This document shows positions 54,951-63,945 of a stretch of DNA of 64,000 nucleotides, in pieces. The position numbers and the translations under genes were made by a program. The stretch lies in contig NZ_JBBHKR010000078.1 in the NCBI RefSeq assembly GCF_037389425.1, positions 1 through 64,000 of the forward strand, in the 5' to 3' direction. The notes below the pieces were generated by a model, which saw nothing but the letters and a program-made list of their open reading frames with translations, was not told the origin of the DNA and searched no databases. The first letter of the stretch is position 1; each line of letters starts with the position of its first letter. The DNA is from Stygiolobus sp037389425. Its GTDB lineage: Archaea; Thermoproteota; Thermoprotei_A; Sulfolobales; Sulfolobaceae.

Positions 54951-56813
54951 TCACCTTAAACATTCTTCTATGAAAGCTGTGACATAACTGTATTCCTTAG
55001 CCAAGGTCTCTGGATCAGTTAATGAATGACCGCTATCATTTACAAACAGTAACACGTCATTTCCTAACTTCCTCGCTTTCGCCACATATTTCAGCGCGTG
55101 GGCTGGATGAACCCTATCGTCGTTTATCCCCGTATAAACGAAGGTTTTTGGCAACCCGCCTTTCAGGTTGTGGTAGGGGCTATAAGATAATAAGTAGTCC
55201 TTGAACTCAGGGTCATCTGGATCCCCGTACTCTTCAATCCAATATTTCCCTACGTACATTTTATGATATCTCATCATATCTAGAACCGGATGACCGATTA
55301 CCGCGCAATCCACTAGTTGAGGAGTCTCGTTAAGTACAGCTCCGACCAATAACCCACCGTTGCTCCCTCCCATTGCAACTGTCCTACCTCCAGCAAGTTT
55401 GACCAGGCTCAGGAAATGCTCAAAGTCCCTGAAGATGTTTTTCTTGTTCAAGAGCATCCCTGCCTTATGCCATTCCTCCCCGTTTTCATAACCTCCCCTT
55501 AAGTTTGTGACAAGAAAAGAGTATCCATCCTCCAGTAAGACCCTAAGGTGGTACGGTGAAAAAGGTAATAAAGAAACACGAAAACCCCCGTATCCGTAAA
55601 CGATTACCCCTTTCGACTTCTCGTGTTTATAAAGGAGGAAACCATGAAGCAGTACATCACCTTTTACATATATGTCTTTAACGCCAACTTCGTATTTTCC
55701 CGTCTCAATAATTGTCTCACTATTAGTCAACACTCCTCCTTCAATCCTTCTCCTTGTCACCTTAGAAATGAAGGAAAACGAGGTCTCGAGTAGGAAAAGT
55801 GAACTTCCTCCTCCGTCCATCATAATTACGTTATCGTGAGGCTCCTCTCCTATCTTTTTACCCGAGAGGTCATAATATTCTACTGGAGTTCTATAGTCCT
55901 TTATCAAGGATATAGCTATAAAGTCTTTACCGCTTGCCACAGCGTTTATAGGTTTTTCAAAGCCTAGTGTCACCCCGTTCAGGATCACATTATCGTTCTT
56001 GCGATATATTATGTAGTCCTTATAATCAACTACGTCTATCAACTCTGCCTCATCTACCTTCCTCAACTTATCAAAGCTTTCACCTACGTACAGTTCTGAG
56101 TATCTCCAACCCTTCGTTTTCACTAAGGTTATAACGTCTCCGAACACGTCAATTGATATGAACTCACCGGGCTTTAACTCCTTACCGTAAACTATATCGT
56201 CACCACAAAAGACCCTATATGTTGGATACTCTCCACCGTCCGGGGGAGGAGATTTTCTATAGCTCTTGACGTAACAGACCTCGTTTCCGTGGTAAAAAGG
56301 TTGTGAGACCCAGTTACCTAAGTCCCTTATAACCCTACCTTCTTCTGATAGAATAAAAGTCCTAACCTCGTCACTACCCTTCTTTCCCACACTAATGCCA
56401 AGTTCCCTGAAGCCCCTTATCTTCCATATATATTGTATTACCTCGTCACTCTGGGCTGCATATAACTCCTTCCGCCCTAAGTTCACTGACCTTTTCTTTC
56501 CGTAAATCAGCATAACGGGTGTGTTTTCATCGAAGGCGAAAAGCTGGAGGACGCGTGATTCGTAGAGAATCTCCAGAAGCTTGGGGTAAAGTTCATCAGC
56601 CCTTTTACCGAGAAGTAATTTAGTCCTCTCGGTCTCCTCCTTTATGAACTGTACTGTTCTCTCGTCTTTTAAGTCCTCAAGGTAGATGAACTCGTCTTCC
56701 ATTGACAGAATTGGTTCAATGGGGTTATTAAGCTGTACAAGAAAATTTAGGGATCTAGAAAGGATTAGCCAATAGGTGTCAGCGACAAAAGGATATTCTA
56801 TAGTTTTCGGCAT
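54951..56813 (-). CDS. Prolyl oligopeptidase family serine peptidase (S9)
   Basis: 620 residues: N-terminal beta-propeller part (about 60-390) and C-terminal alpha/beta-hydrolase with nucleophile GGSNGGLL, acid in YTGINDDRVHPAHALKY and His in VNDSGHSLTD, in the order of the S9 family. YGYGGFRVSL and GGYENGEEWHKAG are typical of prolyl endopeptidases. No signal peptide, so cytoplasmic peptide breakdown is likely. Monocistronic. Confidence 0.88.
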   Translation of the reverse strand: MPKTIEYPFVADTYWLILSRSLNFLVQLNNPIEPILSMEDEFIYLEDLKDERTVQFIKEETERTKLLLGKRADELYPKLLEILYESRVLQLFAFDENTPVMLIYGKKRSVNLGRKELYAAQSDEVIQYIWKIRGFRELGISVGKKGSDEVRTFILSEEGRVIRDLGNWVSQPFYHGNEVCYVKSYRKSPPPDGGEYPTYRVFCGDDIVYGKELKPGEFISIDVFGDVITLVKTKGWRYSELYVGESFDKLRKVDEAELIDVVDYKDYIIYRKNDNVILNGVTLGFEKPINAVASGKDFIAISLIKDYRTPVEYYDLSGKKIGEEPHDNVIMMDGGGSSLFLLETSFSFISKVTRRRIEGGVLTNSETIIETGKYEVGVKDIYVKGDVLLHGFLLYKHEKSKGVIVYGYGGFRVSLLPFSPYHLRVLLEDGYSFLVTNLRGGYENGEEWHKAGMLLNKKNIFRDFEHFLSLVKLAGGRTVAMGGSNGGLLVGAVLNETPQLVDCAVIGHPVLDMMRYHKMYVGKYWIEEYGDPDDPEFKDYLLSYSPYHNLKGGLPKTFVYTGINDDRVHPAHALKYVAKARKLGNDVLLFVNDSGHSLTDPETLAKEYSYVTAFIEECLR

Positions 56814-56919
56814 CTCTATAAAAGACTATAACCACTCCACTTATACGTACGAAAACTTCAAGAACCAACTTGTTATAGATCGTGGGCTGGTAGGAAAAAG
56901 TGTCTTACCTCGGTCTTCA

Positions 56920-57339
56920 TCATTCTACTATTAACGGTATTAGATATCTGAGTATTCTGACCTTTTTCCCTATTTTCACTTCGCCTTCGACTATAGCTAA
57001 AAGCCCTCCCTTTACTCCCTCAAACCTTACCATCGCTATTTTCTGAGGTGGGTCTACCTTATTACCCTTATCATCCCTGTAAATCACCGTATAGGTGTCT
57101 ATGTACGGTGCAGACCCGACCTCAACGAACTCAGTCTTACAGAAGCACTCCTCGCAGTAAAGACGCGGAGGGACGTATGTCATACCACACCTTGGGCACT
57201 TACTCCCAATTATCTTGCCAGCCTGAATCCCCTTTACGAATTCCTCTCCCGCTATCCCTACCGTATAGAGGTATTCCTCAGCACTCATCTTATCTATTAA
57301 AGACAAGGGCTTATCCCCGTCACCCTTGAACCAGCTCAT
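56920..57339 (-). CDS. DUF35 Zn-ribbon/OB-fold protein (second copy in operon)
   Basis: 139 residues. Rubredoxin-like Zn site CPRCGMTYVPPRLYCEECF (about 48-66) followed by an OB-fold strand set. DUF35 proteins pair with thiolase-fold enzymes in archaea and in steroid side-chain degradation. Its start overlaps the preceding DUF35 gene by 4 bases. Last gene of a four-gene coupled operon: thiolase-like 1, thiolase-like 2, DUF35, DUF35. Confidence 0.85.
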   Translation of the reverse strand: MSWFKGDGDKPLSLIDKMSAEEYLYTVGIAGEEFVKGIQAGKIIGSKCPRCGMTYVPPRLYCEECFCKTEFVEVGSAPYIDTYTVIYRDDKGNKVDPPQKIAMVRFEGVKGGLLAIVEGEVKIGKKVRILRYLIPLIVE

Positions 57340-57824
57340 CCCTCGACCACCTTAAAACACTCTATATCGTTTATACTGCCTTCTCTCTTTTCCCTCCACA
57401 CAGCTTTCACCTTTTTTCCGATTAACCGATCCACGTCCACTTTACCACATATTCTGTGAAAGAGCCCCGGGAATATCCAGTCCTTCTCTCTCCCTCCTAA
57501 CCTTATCACGGCGATTATCTCTGGCTCTTCCAACTTGTCCCTAGTCCAAGAAATATAGCTCGCACTAGCTGTTTCTATTACACCCTCATCACTCACTTCG
57601 ACCCACTCGTCTGTAGGTCTGAAACAGTCGTCACAGTACATTCTTGGCGGTACGTAAACCCTTCTGCAACGGTAGCACTTCCTACCTATAATCTTCCCTT
57701 CTTTTAGACCGTTAAGAAACTTCGTATAAGCTATCCCTGCTGAGAAGGAATAGTAGGCTTCAAGCTTATACTTTATTGTCACAGCTTCTTCGCTCTTCTT
57801 TATCGGAGTTACCACAGCCCTCAC
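57336..57824 (-). CDS. DUF35 Zn-ribbon/OB-fold protein (first copy in operon)
   Basis: 162 residues. Zn site CYRCRRVYVPPRMYCDDCF near the middle, then EWVEVSDEGVIETASASYIS and an OB-fold. An N-terminal ~30-residue strand-rich part (AVTIKYKLEAYYSFSAG) differs from the other copy, so the two are not recent duplicates. Overlaps the thiolase-like gene by 4 bases. Two different DUF35 genes for two thiolase-like genes suggest two heteromeric pairs. Confidence 0.85.
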   Translation of the reverse strand: MRAVVTPIKKSEEAVTIKYKLEAYYSFSAGIAYTKFLNGLKEGKIIGRKCYRCRRVYVPPRMYCDDCFRPTDEWVEVSDEGVIETASASYISWTRDKLEEPEIIAVIRLGGREKDWIFPGLFHRICGKVDVDRLIGKKVKAVWREKREGSINDIECFKVVEG

Positions 57825-58981
57825 CTCCTCATGATCACTACAGCTGACATCTGCATGAGGTCGCCCCAGTTTTGAGCCAGACCGGTATATACGGGTTTCT
57901 TTACCTGCATCCTCCCAGCAATACCCTTTAACTGCCAGTAAATGCTTATGACCTTTAGAAGACCGGAAGCACCTATTGGGTTACCGCAACCCATGAGTCC
58001 TCCCGAGGGGCTACTGGGTATATCACCGTCAAGATCGAACACTCCCTCCCTAAGGAGTTTGGGGGCTTCTCCTCTCTTTGCGATCTTCAAACCCTCGATG
58101 TGGTGGAGCTCTTTGTAATCGAACGGGTCGTGAGGCTCTATCACGTCGATCTCCTTGTCAGGCCTTTCTATCTTAGCCATTTTGTATGCCATCATAGCCG
58201 ATTCTTCCACATATCTGGCATAGGCTAGTTCTCTGTTACTCCACTGAGGATTGTCCATGTTCCATCCTACACCTACGATCCATACCGGGGTGTCCGTAAA
58301 CTGTCTAGCAACATCCCCGTTAACTACCACTATAGCCCCCGCACCGTCGCTCACCGGGCTTACGTCCAACCTGTTGACGGGCCACACTAAGACTTCGCTG
58401 TTCAAGACGTCATCGACCGTGATGTTAGCTGCTGCCTGAGCGTAGGGGTTATTCAAAGCGTTTCTCTTATTCTTTACTGATACAAGTGCTATTTCCTCTT
58501 TGGACACGTTATATGTCTTCATATATCTATACATTTCCATTGCGAAGATCCAGATGAGGTTAGGGTTTAGGGGCTTTTCTGTTATCGGATCCCATATGTA
58601 ACGGAAAACAGACTGGGGATGAGGTAAAGCGTGGCTCATCTTTTCCTCACCGATCACTAAAACCTTATCACAAAGCCCGCTAGCCACGTGATACCATGCC
58701 GAGATGGTAGCCATACCTCCAGTAGCTCCACCAGCATAAACTCTGCTTACAGTCTTTCTAACTCCTCCCGAGTGGGCTATATGTTCTCCCCTCATGTGAA
58801 CCCCGTCGTAAGCATCAAGAGCTGCACTAGTTATAACGCAGTCGATATCCTTTAGTTCGAGCCCAGCCTCATCGAGGGCTTTTCTAGCAGCTTCCCAAGC
58901 CATTTCCTGAGGAGTCTCCTTAAGTCTCCTCCTGAAGAGTGTTAATCCCGCCCCTATTATAGCTACTTTCCTCAACATCAT
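57821..58981 (-). CDS. Thiolase-fold protein lacking the nucleophilic Cys (copy 2)
   Basis: 386 residues if started at the tandem ATGs 58981/58978; a longer frame to 59032 overlaps the previous gene without need. SCP2-type thiolase layout with N-terminal VAIIGAGLTLF. Where thiolases have the acyl-accepting Cys, the sequence is VYAGGATGGMATISA (about 80-94), no Cys. The later GHP motif is CGNPIGASG (His to Asn). The C-terminal CxG Cys is absent (GLAQNWGDLM). Such loss, together with DUF35, resembles Ltp2-type retro-aldolases, not Claisen thiolases. Confidence 0.82.
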   Translation of the reverse strand: MMLRKVAIIGAGLTLFRRRLKETPQEMAWEAARKALDEAGLELKDIDCVITSAALDAYDGVHMRGEHIAHSGGVRKTVSRVYAGGATGGMATISAWYHVASGLCDKVLVIGEEKMSHALPHPQSVFRYIWDPITEKPLNPNLIWIFAMEMYRYMKTYNVSKEEIALVSVKNKRNALNNPYAQAAANITVDDVLNSEVLVWPVNRLDVSPVSDGAGAIVVVNGDVARQFTDTPVWIVGVGWNMDNPQWSNRELAYARYVEESAMMAYKMAKIERPDKEIDVIEPHDPFDYKELHHIEGLKIAKRGEAPKLLREGVFDLDGDIPSSPSGGLMGCGNPIGASGLLKVISIYWQLKGIAGRMQVKKPVYTGLAQNWGDLMQMSAVVIMRR

Positions 58982-60087
58982 CACCTCTCCAGTACTGCTA
59001 CCCCTCCCGTAAAGCTCGGGACTCCTCTCCACGAAGCTACAACTGCTTTATCGAACTCACCTCTCCTCATAAATTCCACAGCGTCCAGTAGAAGTGCCAG
59101 ACCACTGGCGTCCAACGGTCTTCCTTCTGACAAATGCCCTCCGAGAGGGTTTACCGGTGTTTTTCCGTCCGCATAGAGTTCTCCTTCCCTTAACTTTTTC
59201 ACGGGGTCTTGAACCTTTAATGCCTCTAAGTGTTGTAACTCTTTGTAGCTGTAAGTGTCATCGACAAAAAAAGCTACGTTTTCCAGCCTATGCAGTCTCG
59301 CGATTTTGAACGCTTTGTCAGCAGCCAACCTGAGGTATGTAGACCTTCCGAGATCGGATAACTCCATAGTTGAATCGTAACCTACTCCTACACCGGTTAT
59401 CCATATGGGATCGTCTGTGTATTTTCTAGCGACTTCCTCGTTAGCTAATACGATTACTACGGCTGCATCTGTAAATGGAGATATGTCGAGGCTTGTCAGG
59501 GGGTAAACTACGTACGGCTGCTTGACTACTTCTTCTATGCTTAAAGATGATGAATATGACCCTCTCGGGTTTTTCAACCCGTTTCTTTTGTTCTTTACAA
59601 CTACTTCAGCTAGGTCTTCTTTGGTCGCTTTAGTCCTTTCCATGAACTTCACAGCGTCTAGTCCCGCCAAGAAATGGAAATTCCTTGCACCTATTCTACC
59701 GTACAACGGGTCGTAGGCGAACTCCATTATCTTTTCCATTGTTATAATATCGCTGGGTTTTGCGTGTGACTCCACTACAGTTACCTTAGATATACCTGAT
59801 TCAATGTGCATAACAGCGTGCATTATCGCCTGAACCGAGTCCCCAGGTACTGTCATTACGGGCCTAAGAGTACCTCCGATAGGGTCTGGAGCGAACTCAC
59901 CGGAAATGCTTATCCCTTCCCAGAAGTCCTCCTGGCACGACACAAATGTGTCCACGTCTCTTCTTGGGTTTACATGAGCGTCTTCATAAGCCCTTAAAGC
60001 CGCCTCAAATACCATCTCCCTGAAGGAGAGCTCGGGAGTCGATGGAGTGAAGCCGTACCAACCTACTCCTATTATACCGACTCTCAT
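58981..60087 (-). CDS. Thiolase-fold protein lacking the nucleophilic Cys (copy 1)
   Basis: 368 residues, start ATG 60087 (MRVGIIGVGWYGF). Diverged SCP2-type thiolase: the Cys site reads VMTVPGDSVQAIMHA (78-92) with no Cys; the GHP motif reads GGHLSEGRPLDASG (His replaced by Arg); C-terminus WRGVPSFTGGVAVLE lacks CxG. The stop overlaps the ATG of the next thiolase-like gene. First gene of the operon. Probably one half of a thiolase-DUF35 complex acting on CoA-bound acyl chains. Confidence 0.8.
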   Translation of the reverse strand: MRVGIIGVGWYGFTPSTPELSFREMVFEAALRAYEDAHVNPRRDVDTFVSCQEDFWEGISISGEFAPDPIGGTLRPVMTVPGDSVQAIMHAVMHIESGISKVTVVESHAKPSDIITMEKIMEFAYDPLYGRIGARNFHFLAGLDAVKFMERTKATKEDLAEVVVKNKRNGLKNPRGSYSSSLSIEEVVKQPYVVYPLTSLDISPFTDAAVVIVLANEEVARKYTDDPIWITGVGVGYDSTMELSDLGRSTYLRLAADKAFKIARLHRLENVAFFVDDTYSYKELQHLEALKVQDPVKKLREGELYADGKTPVNPLGGHLSEGRPLDASGLALLLDAVEFMRRGEFDKAVVASWRGVPSFTGGVAVLER

Positions 60088-60261
60088 ATTTTCTCAGATG
60101 TTATCAATATTATTAAATCTTTCTTTTTATTCCTGTTTTTCCAATTTTATTGACTAAATAAAATTAACTGAATAGTAGAAAGAGATTCAGAGATATAACA
60201 AGAATTTTCAGTTACTGAAAAGTAAGGTAATGGTTTTAACTTCACATTACGAGATTCAGTA

Positions 60262-61020
60262 GTGTTAGGGCTACTGGTAAGTCACGGCTCTCCTACTATC
60301 CTAGTAGAGGACTTGCCTTGGAAGAAAGAACTGAGGGAATTAGGAGAGAAAATAAGGAGAGAATATGAGCCTGATCTGGTCGTAGTCTTGTCTCCCCACT
60401 TTATGAACTGGGGTGAAGACAACTTAATAGAAGCCGGGGAGAAGCTTAAATGTATTCAGGATTATTACGGGTTCCCTGAGGAACTTTACCGCTACTGCTA
60501 TGAAATGCCTAATGATGTTGAGGTGGTGGAGAAGCTTTCAACTTTTCTCAGAAAGGACTACCGGTGGGGACTTGATCACGGCGGCTGGATCCCGTTATAT
60601 TATATGTTCCCGGAGGGAGGTATTAAGGGTGTAACTATATCCATTAGCAACCGTTCACCTGAAGAACACTATCGTTTAGGTGTTAAGATAGGCGAAGTAC
60701 TAAGAGAAACTGGTAGAAAACCATTAGTCATAGCTACAAGTTCGCCAACCCATAGGCTAGACTTATATTCCCTCAAGGTCGGCAGGGACACATTCTTCAT
60801 ATTCGACCATATACTTCAGGACTTAATCGAAGAGGGTAGGTTTGAGGAAATAGTCAAAATACAACAACTTTTTCCGAAGGAGTTTAAGAACTCTTCACCG
60901 GAGGGTGACCTGAAGCCACTGTACGTTATGTTAGGTATAGTAAGACCTACTTTGGGTAAGGTGATTTATTACGACGTACCGTGGCCCGGAGTTAGTATGA
61001 TGCTAGCGTCTTTTCAGTAA
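60262..61020 (+). CDS. DODA-type extradiol dioxygenase family protein
   Basis: 252 residues from GTG 60262. LigB/DODA family: SHGSPTI (His8), VVVLSPHFMNW (His about 46) and the GLDHGGWIPLYYMFPEGG block (His about 105) supply metal ligands; SSPTHRLDLYS replaces the usual 'S-G-x-x-x-H-N' later in the chain. Family members open aromatic rings such as DOPA or protocatechuate-like substrates with Fe(II). Divergent from the thiolase operon; together with the amidohydrolase nearby it could hint at aromatic breakdown. Confidence 0.82.
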   Translation: MLGLLVSHGSPTILVEDLPWKKELRELGEKIRREYEPDLVVVLSPHFMNWGEDNLIEAGEKLKCIQDYYGFPEELYRYCYEMPNDVEVVEKLSTFLRKDYRWGLDHGGWIPLYYMFPEGGIKGVTISISNRSPEEHYRLGVKIGEVLRETGRKPLVIATSSPTHRLDLYSLKVGRDTFFIFDHILQDLIEEGRFEEIVKIQQLFPKEFKNSSPEGDLKPLYVMLGIVRPTLGKVIYYDVPWPGVSMMLASFQ

Positions 61021-61069
61021 GTAGATTAAATAAATGTATAGCTTGGCGAGAAAAAGCGTAGAATTAGTT

Positions 61070-61417
61070 TTAAATCTTCTTATTCAGGAACGCGTTCAGG
61101 AATTCCTTTTCGACCTCATCAAATTTTACTTGGTTGTTACCGTGTATGTACTCCCAGACCTTGACTGCTGTGCTCAGAACTACACCTTGTCCGAAGTGGT
61201 TAACGTACCCGTTGAAGTGTTCGCACGAACCTACGAAGACACCGCTCGTATCACCTTCGTAGATCACTCCCTTTGAAGTCAAGGCGAACTGAGACACGTC
61301 ATAATGATTCTTAATCGCGAAGAGGAAACTCAACGCGTCCGCTATGTACCTATCGCCGATCGAAGTCCTCATACAGTGTACGAACCCGCCGAAATCGAAA
61401 CCCTGAACTGATAACAT
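61070..61417 (-). CDS. Hypothetical protein, unknown
   Basis: 115 residues from ATG 61417, or 100 from ATG 61372. A TATA-like aatatatataac lies only ~10 bases before 61417, which favours the later start (MRTSIGDRYIADAL). Regular alpha/beta text (ALTSKGVIYEGDTSGVFVGS; FGQGVVLSTAVKVWEYIHG) supports a real gene; the opposite-strand 80-codon frame is its shadow. No family recognised. Confidence 0.5.
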   Translation of the reverse strand: MLSVQGFDFGGFVHCMRTSIGDRYIADALSFLFAIKNHYDVSQFALTSKGVIYEGDTSGVFVGSCEHFNGYVNHFGQGVVLSTAVKVWEYIHGNNQVKFDEVEKEFLNAFLNKKI

Positions 61418-61644
61418 GTTATATATATTCTTGTCGGATGATACTATATTAGAACTCAGGTCGTTATTCCCCTATATACACAGTAATCCAAAAGGGAGAA
61501 AACGTTAAACCACACCTTACGCTTCTTGCCTAAACATTTTTAAAGTTTCAATGTTTCCATTGACAAACGTGTTGTAATCATACTAGTTAAGAACTCTGAT
61601 GTGCTTTCATAGTGTGGAATCATGTCCTTCTTTTTGTGTATAAC

Positions 61645-61654
61645 TTTTTAAATA
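61645..61654 (+). promoter_or_regulatory. TATA box of the APC permease gene
   Basis: tttttaaata centred about 25 bases before ATG 61675, deciding that start over the longer frame from 61612. Confidence 0.5.
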
Positions 61655-61674
61655 AGGCCGTTGTTCTCACGAGT

Positions 61675-63138
61675 ATGAAATTCCTCCGTGAGTCCACCGG
61701 TTTCGTTAAGGAGTTCAATGCTTTTGACGCTTTCGCCCTTAATTTCTCCTTTCTGGGTCCTGCAGCAGGCGTAGCCTATCCACTCTTCATAGCGGCCTTC
61801 TTACCCGAAGCCAGTTGGACATTAGCTGTGATCATAGGCTCATTATTGATGGTACCGGTCGTCATTAATTACTACCTCTTAACAATGTTGATCCCCAGAA
61901 GTGGAGGGGACTACATATTCGTATCTAGGGCTATGGGACCGTTCATCGGTAGTGTCCTAGGTATGTCACTCATCATGGCTTTTACTATGGGTTTCCCAGT
62001 ATTGGCCTTACTAGAGGTCGTCATGGTAATTACACCTAGTCTACAGTCGCTAGGGTACGTACTAGGTGTTAGAGGTCTGATCAGCCTTGGGGAGGGAATA
62101 ACTTCTTCTCCTTCAGAGCTTTTCGCAGTTACTACATTAGTCATCTTCGCTGTTTTTTCCCTCTCGTTATCAGAAAGACTATACGTTAGGACATTCCGTT
62201 ATCTCACTTTGCTTCAAATTGCCGGTACGGTTTTTATGGTAGTAGGTCTGTTCACAGTTAACGACCAACCGGTCTTCACTTCACCGTACGTAAACTTACA
62301 AACGTTGTCTCTTTCCTCAATATTCGTTCTTTCCATGTTTGCCTTTACTAACGCTCCAGCGTTCTTTGCAGGTGAGATGAAGAGAATTAAAAAGAGTTTC
62401 ATATCGGGTTATCTTATCTCCTACGCTGTAGCGACGTTGTTCGCGTTATTATTAGTGATAGGGATCGAGAGAGGATTCGGTAAGCAAAACTATATTAATT
62501 ACGTACTTAATGGGTGGAGCCTACCAATGTCCACTTCGTCCATTCTCTCCTTTGCCGTATACGCGTTTTTGAACGTCCCGTATATTGTGGTATTCTTAGT
62601 GATCTCAGCCCTAAGTTGGTACGTGCTATACGCGATGATAAATGTGGGAGCATCATCAAGGATACTGTTTTCAATGGCCTTTGACAGGTTACTTCCCTCA
62701 TTCTTTGCCGAGGTCAGGAGAGGTATACCTATATACTCGCTTATATTCACTCTAACCCTTTCAATGCTTTTCAACTTCTTGGAGGTATATCTGAGTTACT
62801 CCGTTAGCTTTGCAGTCGACGGCCTTTGGTTCGTAATTTGGAACTACTTAATCGTGGCAATAGCTTCGATAAAATACGGAAAATCCGACAGGAAAATTCT
62901 TATTACGTCTCTTCTATCGGTTTTCACGTTGTCTCTCGTAGTAGTACTAACAGTGCTTTACGGATTACTGAATAGCTCCTTCGGAAGCATAATATTCCAA
63001 GGTAATACAGCCTTTGACTTAGCTACGATAATAATACCACCCATGACCGGGACAGTGACTTACTTAATATCCAAAGAGATAAGGAAAAAACAGGGTATTG
63101 AACTGTCGGAGATATACAAGGAAATCCCACCAGAGTGA
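61675..63138 (+). CDS. APC-superfamily amino acid/amine permease
   Basis: 487 residues from ATG 61675; the frame extends to 61612 but the TATA box excludes that start. About twelve to thirteen helices. The first helix block FDAFALNFSFLGPAAGVAYP and the loop RSGGDYIFVSRAMGP match APC transporters (the 'GG.Y.....' pattern after helix 2). FAGEMKRIKKSF is the typical loop after helix 6. Substrate unknown. Converges with the amidohydrolase gene (stop codons adjacent). Confidence 0.85.
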   Translation: MKFLRESTGFVKEFNAFDAFALNFSFLGPAAGVAYPLFIAAFLPEASWTLAVIIGSLLMVPVVINYYLLTMLIPRSGGDYIFVSRAMGPFIGSVLGMSLIMAFTMGFPVLALLEVVMVITPSLQSLGYVLGVRGLISLGEGITSSPSELFAVTTLVIFAVFSLSLSERLYVRTFRYLTLLQIAGTVFMVVGLFTVNDQPVFTSPYVNLQTLSLSSIFVLSMFAFTNAPAFFAGEMKRIKKSFISGYLISYAVATLFALLLVIGIERGFGKQNYINYVLNGWSLPMSTSSILSFAVYAFLNVPYIVVFLVISALSWYVLYAMINVGASSRILFSMAFDRLLPSFFAEVRRGIPIYSLIFTLTLSMLFNFLEVYLSYSVSFAVDGLWFVIWNYLIVAIASIKYGKSDRKILITSLLSVFTLSLVVVLTVLYGLLNSSFGSIIFQGNTAFDLATIIIPPMTGTVTYLISKEIRKKQGIELSEIYKEIPPE

Positions 63139-63945
63139 TCATTTTATCAAACGCTCTGCGTTGTCCTTCAGTATCTTCTTTTTTATCTCACCGTCGATAG
63201 GTATAGCGTCAAACTCCTTCAACCACCTCTTCGGGCTGATAAGGGGGAAGTCAGATCCGAAAATGAGCTTGTCAGCTAGCCTTTTGGCGTTATCCCACAA
63301 AACTCTAGGAATGTACTTTGGTGCCCAACCGGATAAGTCTAAATAGACGTTGGGTTTGTGTAGTGAAACAGCAATGGCCTCTTCCGTCCACGGCCGGCCG
63401 AAGTGGGCTAAAACCATTTTCAAGTCTGGATACATCACCGCAATTTCATCGAAATGTATTGGCCTACCGTAATCGAGCCTTATGTTCGATCTTACGCCAG
63501 CCCCTATGCCTGAAGTGCCCGTATGAAATACAGCGATTAGGTTGTGTCTTTCGACAACCGAGTATAGCTTCATAGCCCTCTCGTCTAAGGGATGAAAGCC
63601 TTGTAACTGAGGGTGGAATTTAACACCTTGAGGTTCTACTTCCTTTATCGCCTTTTCGAGTTCCTCTACCGCATTTGGCTTCAGGGGGTCTACTGAGATG
63701 AACTTTATCACTCGTGCATCTCTAATCCCTGCGACTAATTCATTTGGAATCCTTCTTCCCATGAAAGTGGTAGAGTCTATAGGCAATATAACGACTCTTT
63801 CAATGCCTAATGTTTCAACTTCGTCTAAAATAACCTTTAGGTCTTTTATCTCGACCTTAGCGTTGAAATATCTTAGTGCGGGTTCAGCATACTCACCGAG
63901 ATATCTGAGGAACTCCTTTACTGGGGCGTGAAAGTGGAAATCTAT
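63139..63945 (-). CDS. Amidohydrolase-2 family metal-dependent hydrolase, start codon problem
   Basis: TIM-barrel amidohydrolase: metal motif IDFHFHAP (63946-63920), then GVKFHPQLQGF, VFHTGTSG, LAHFGRPW and FGSDFPLIS. The first ATG in frame is 63786, which would cut off the H-x-H metal site. Upstream only ATA (63945) or ATT (63954) stand where a start is expected; an in-frame stop lies just beyond. Either a non-standard start is used or the ATG was lost. Full product ~268 residues. Family members act on pyrone, acyl or aromatic acid substrates. Confidence 0.75.
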   Translation of the reverse strand: MDFHFHAPVKEFLRYLGEYAEPALRYFNAKVEIKDLKVILDEVETLGIERVVILPIDSTTFMGRRIPNELVAGIRDARVIKFISVDPLKPNAVEELEKAIKEVEPQGVKFHPQLQGFHPLDERAMKLYSVVERHNLIAVFHTGTSGIGAGVRSNIRLDYGRPIHFDEIAVMYPDLKMVLAHFGRPWTEEAIAVSLHKPNVYLDLSGWAPKYIPRVLWDNAKRLADKLIFGSDFPLISPKRWLKEFDAIPIDGEIKKKILKDNAERLIK

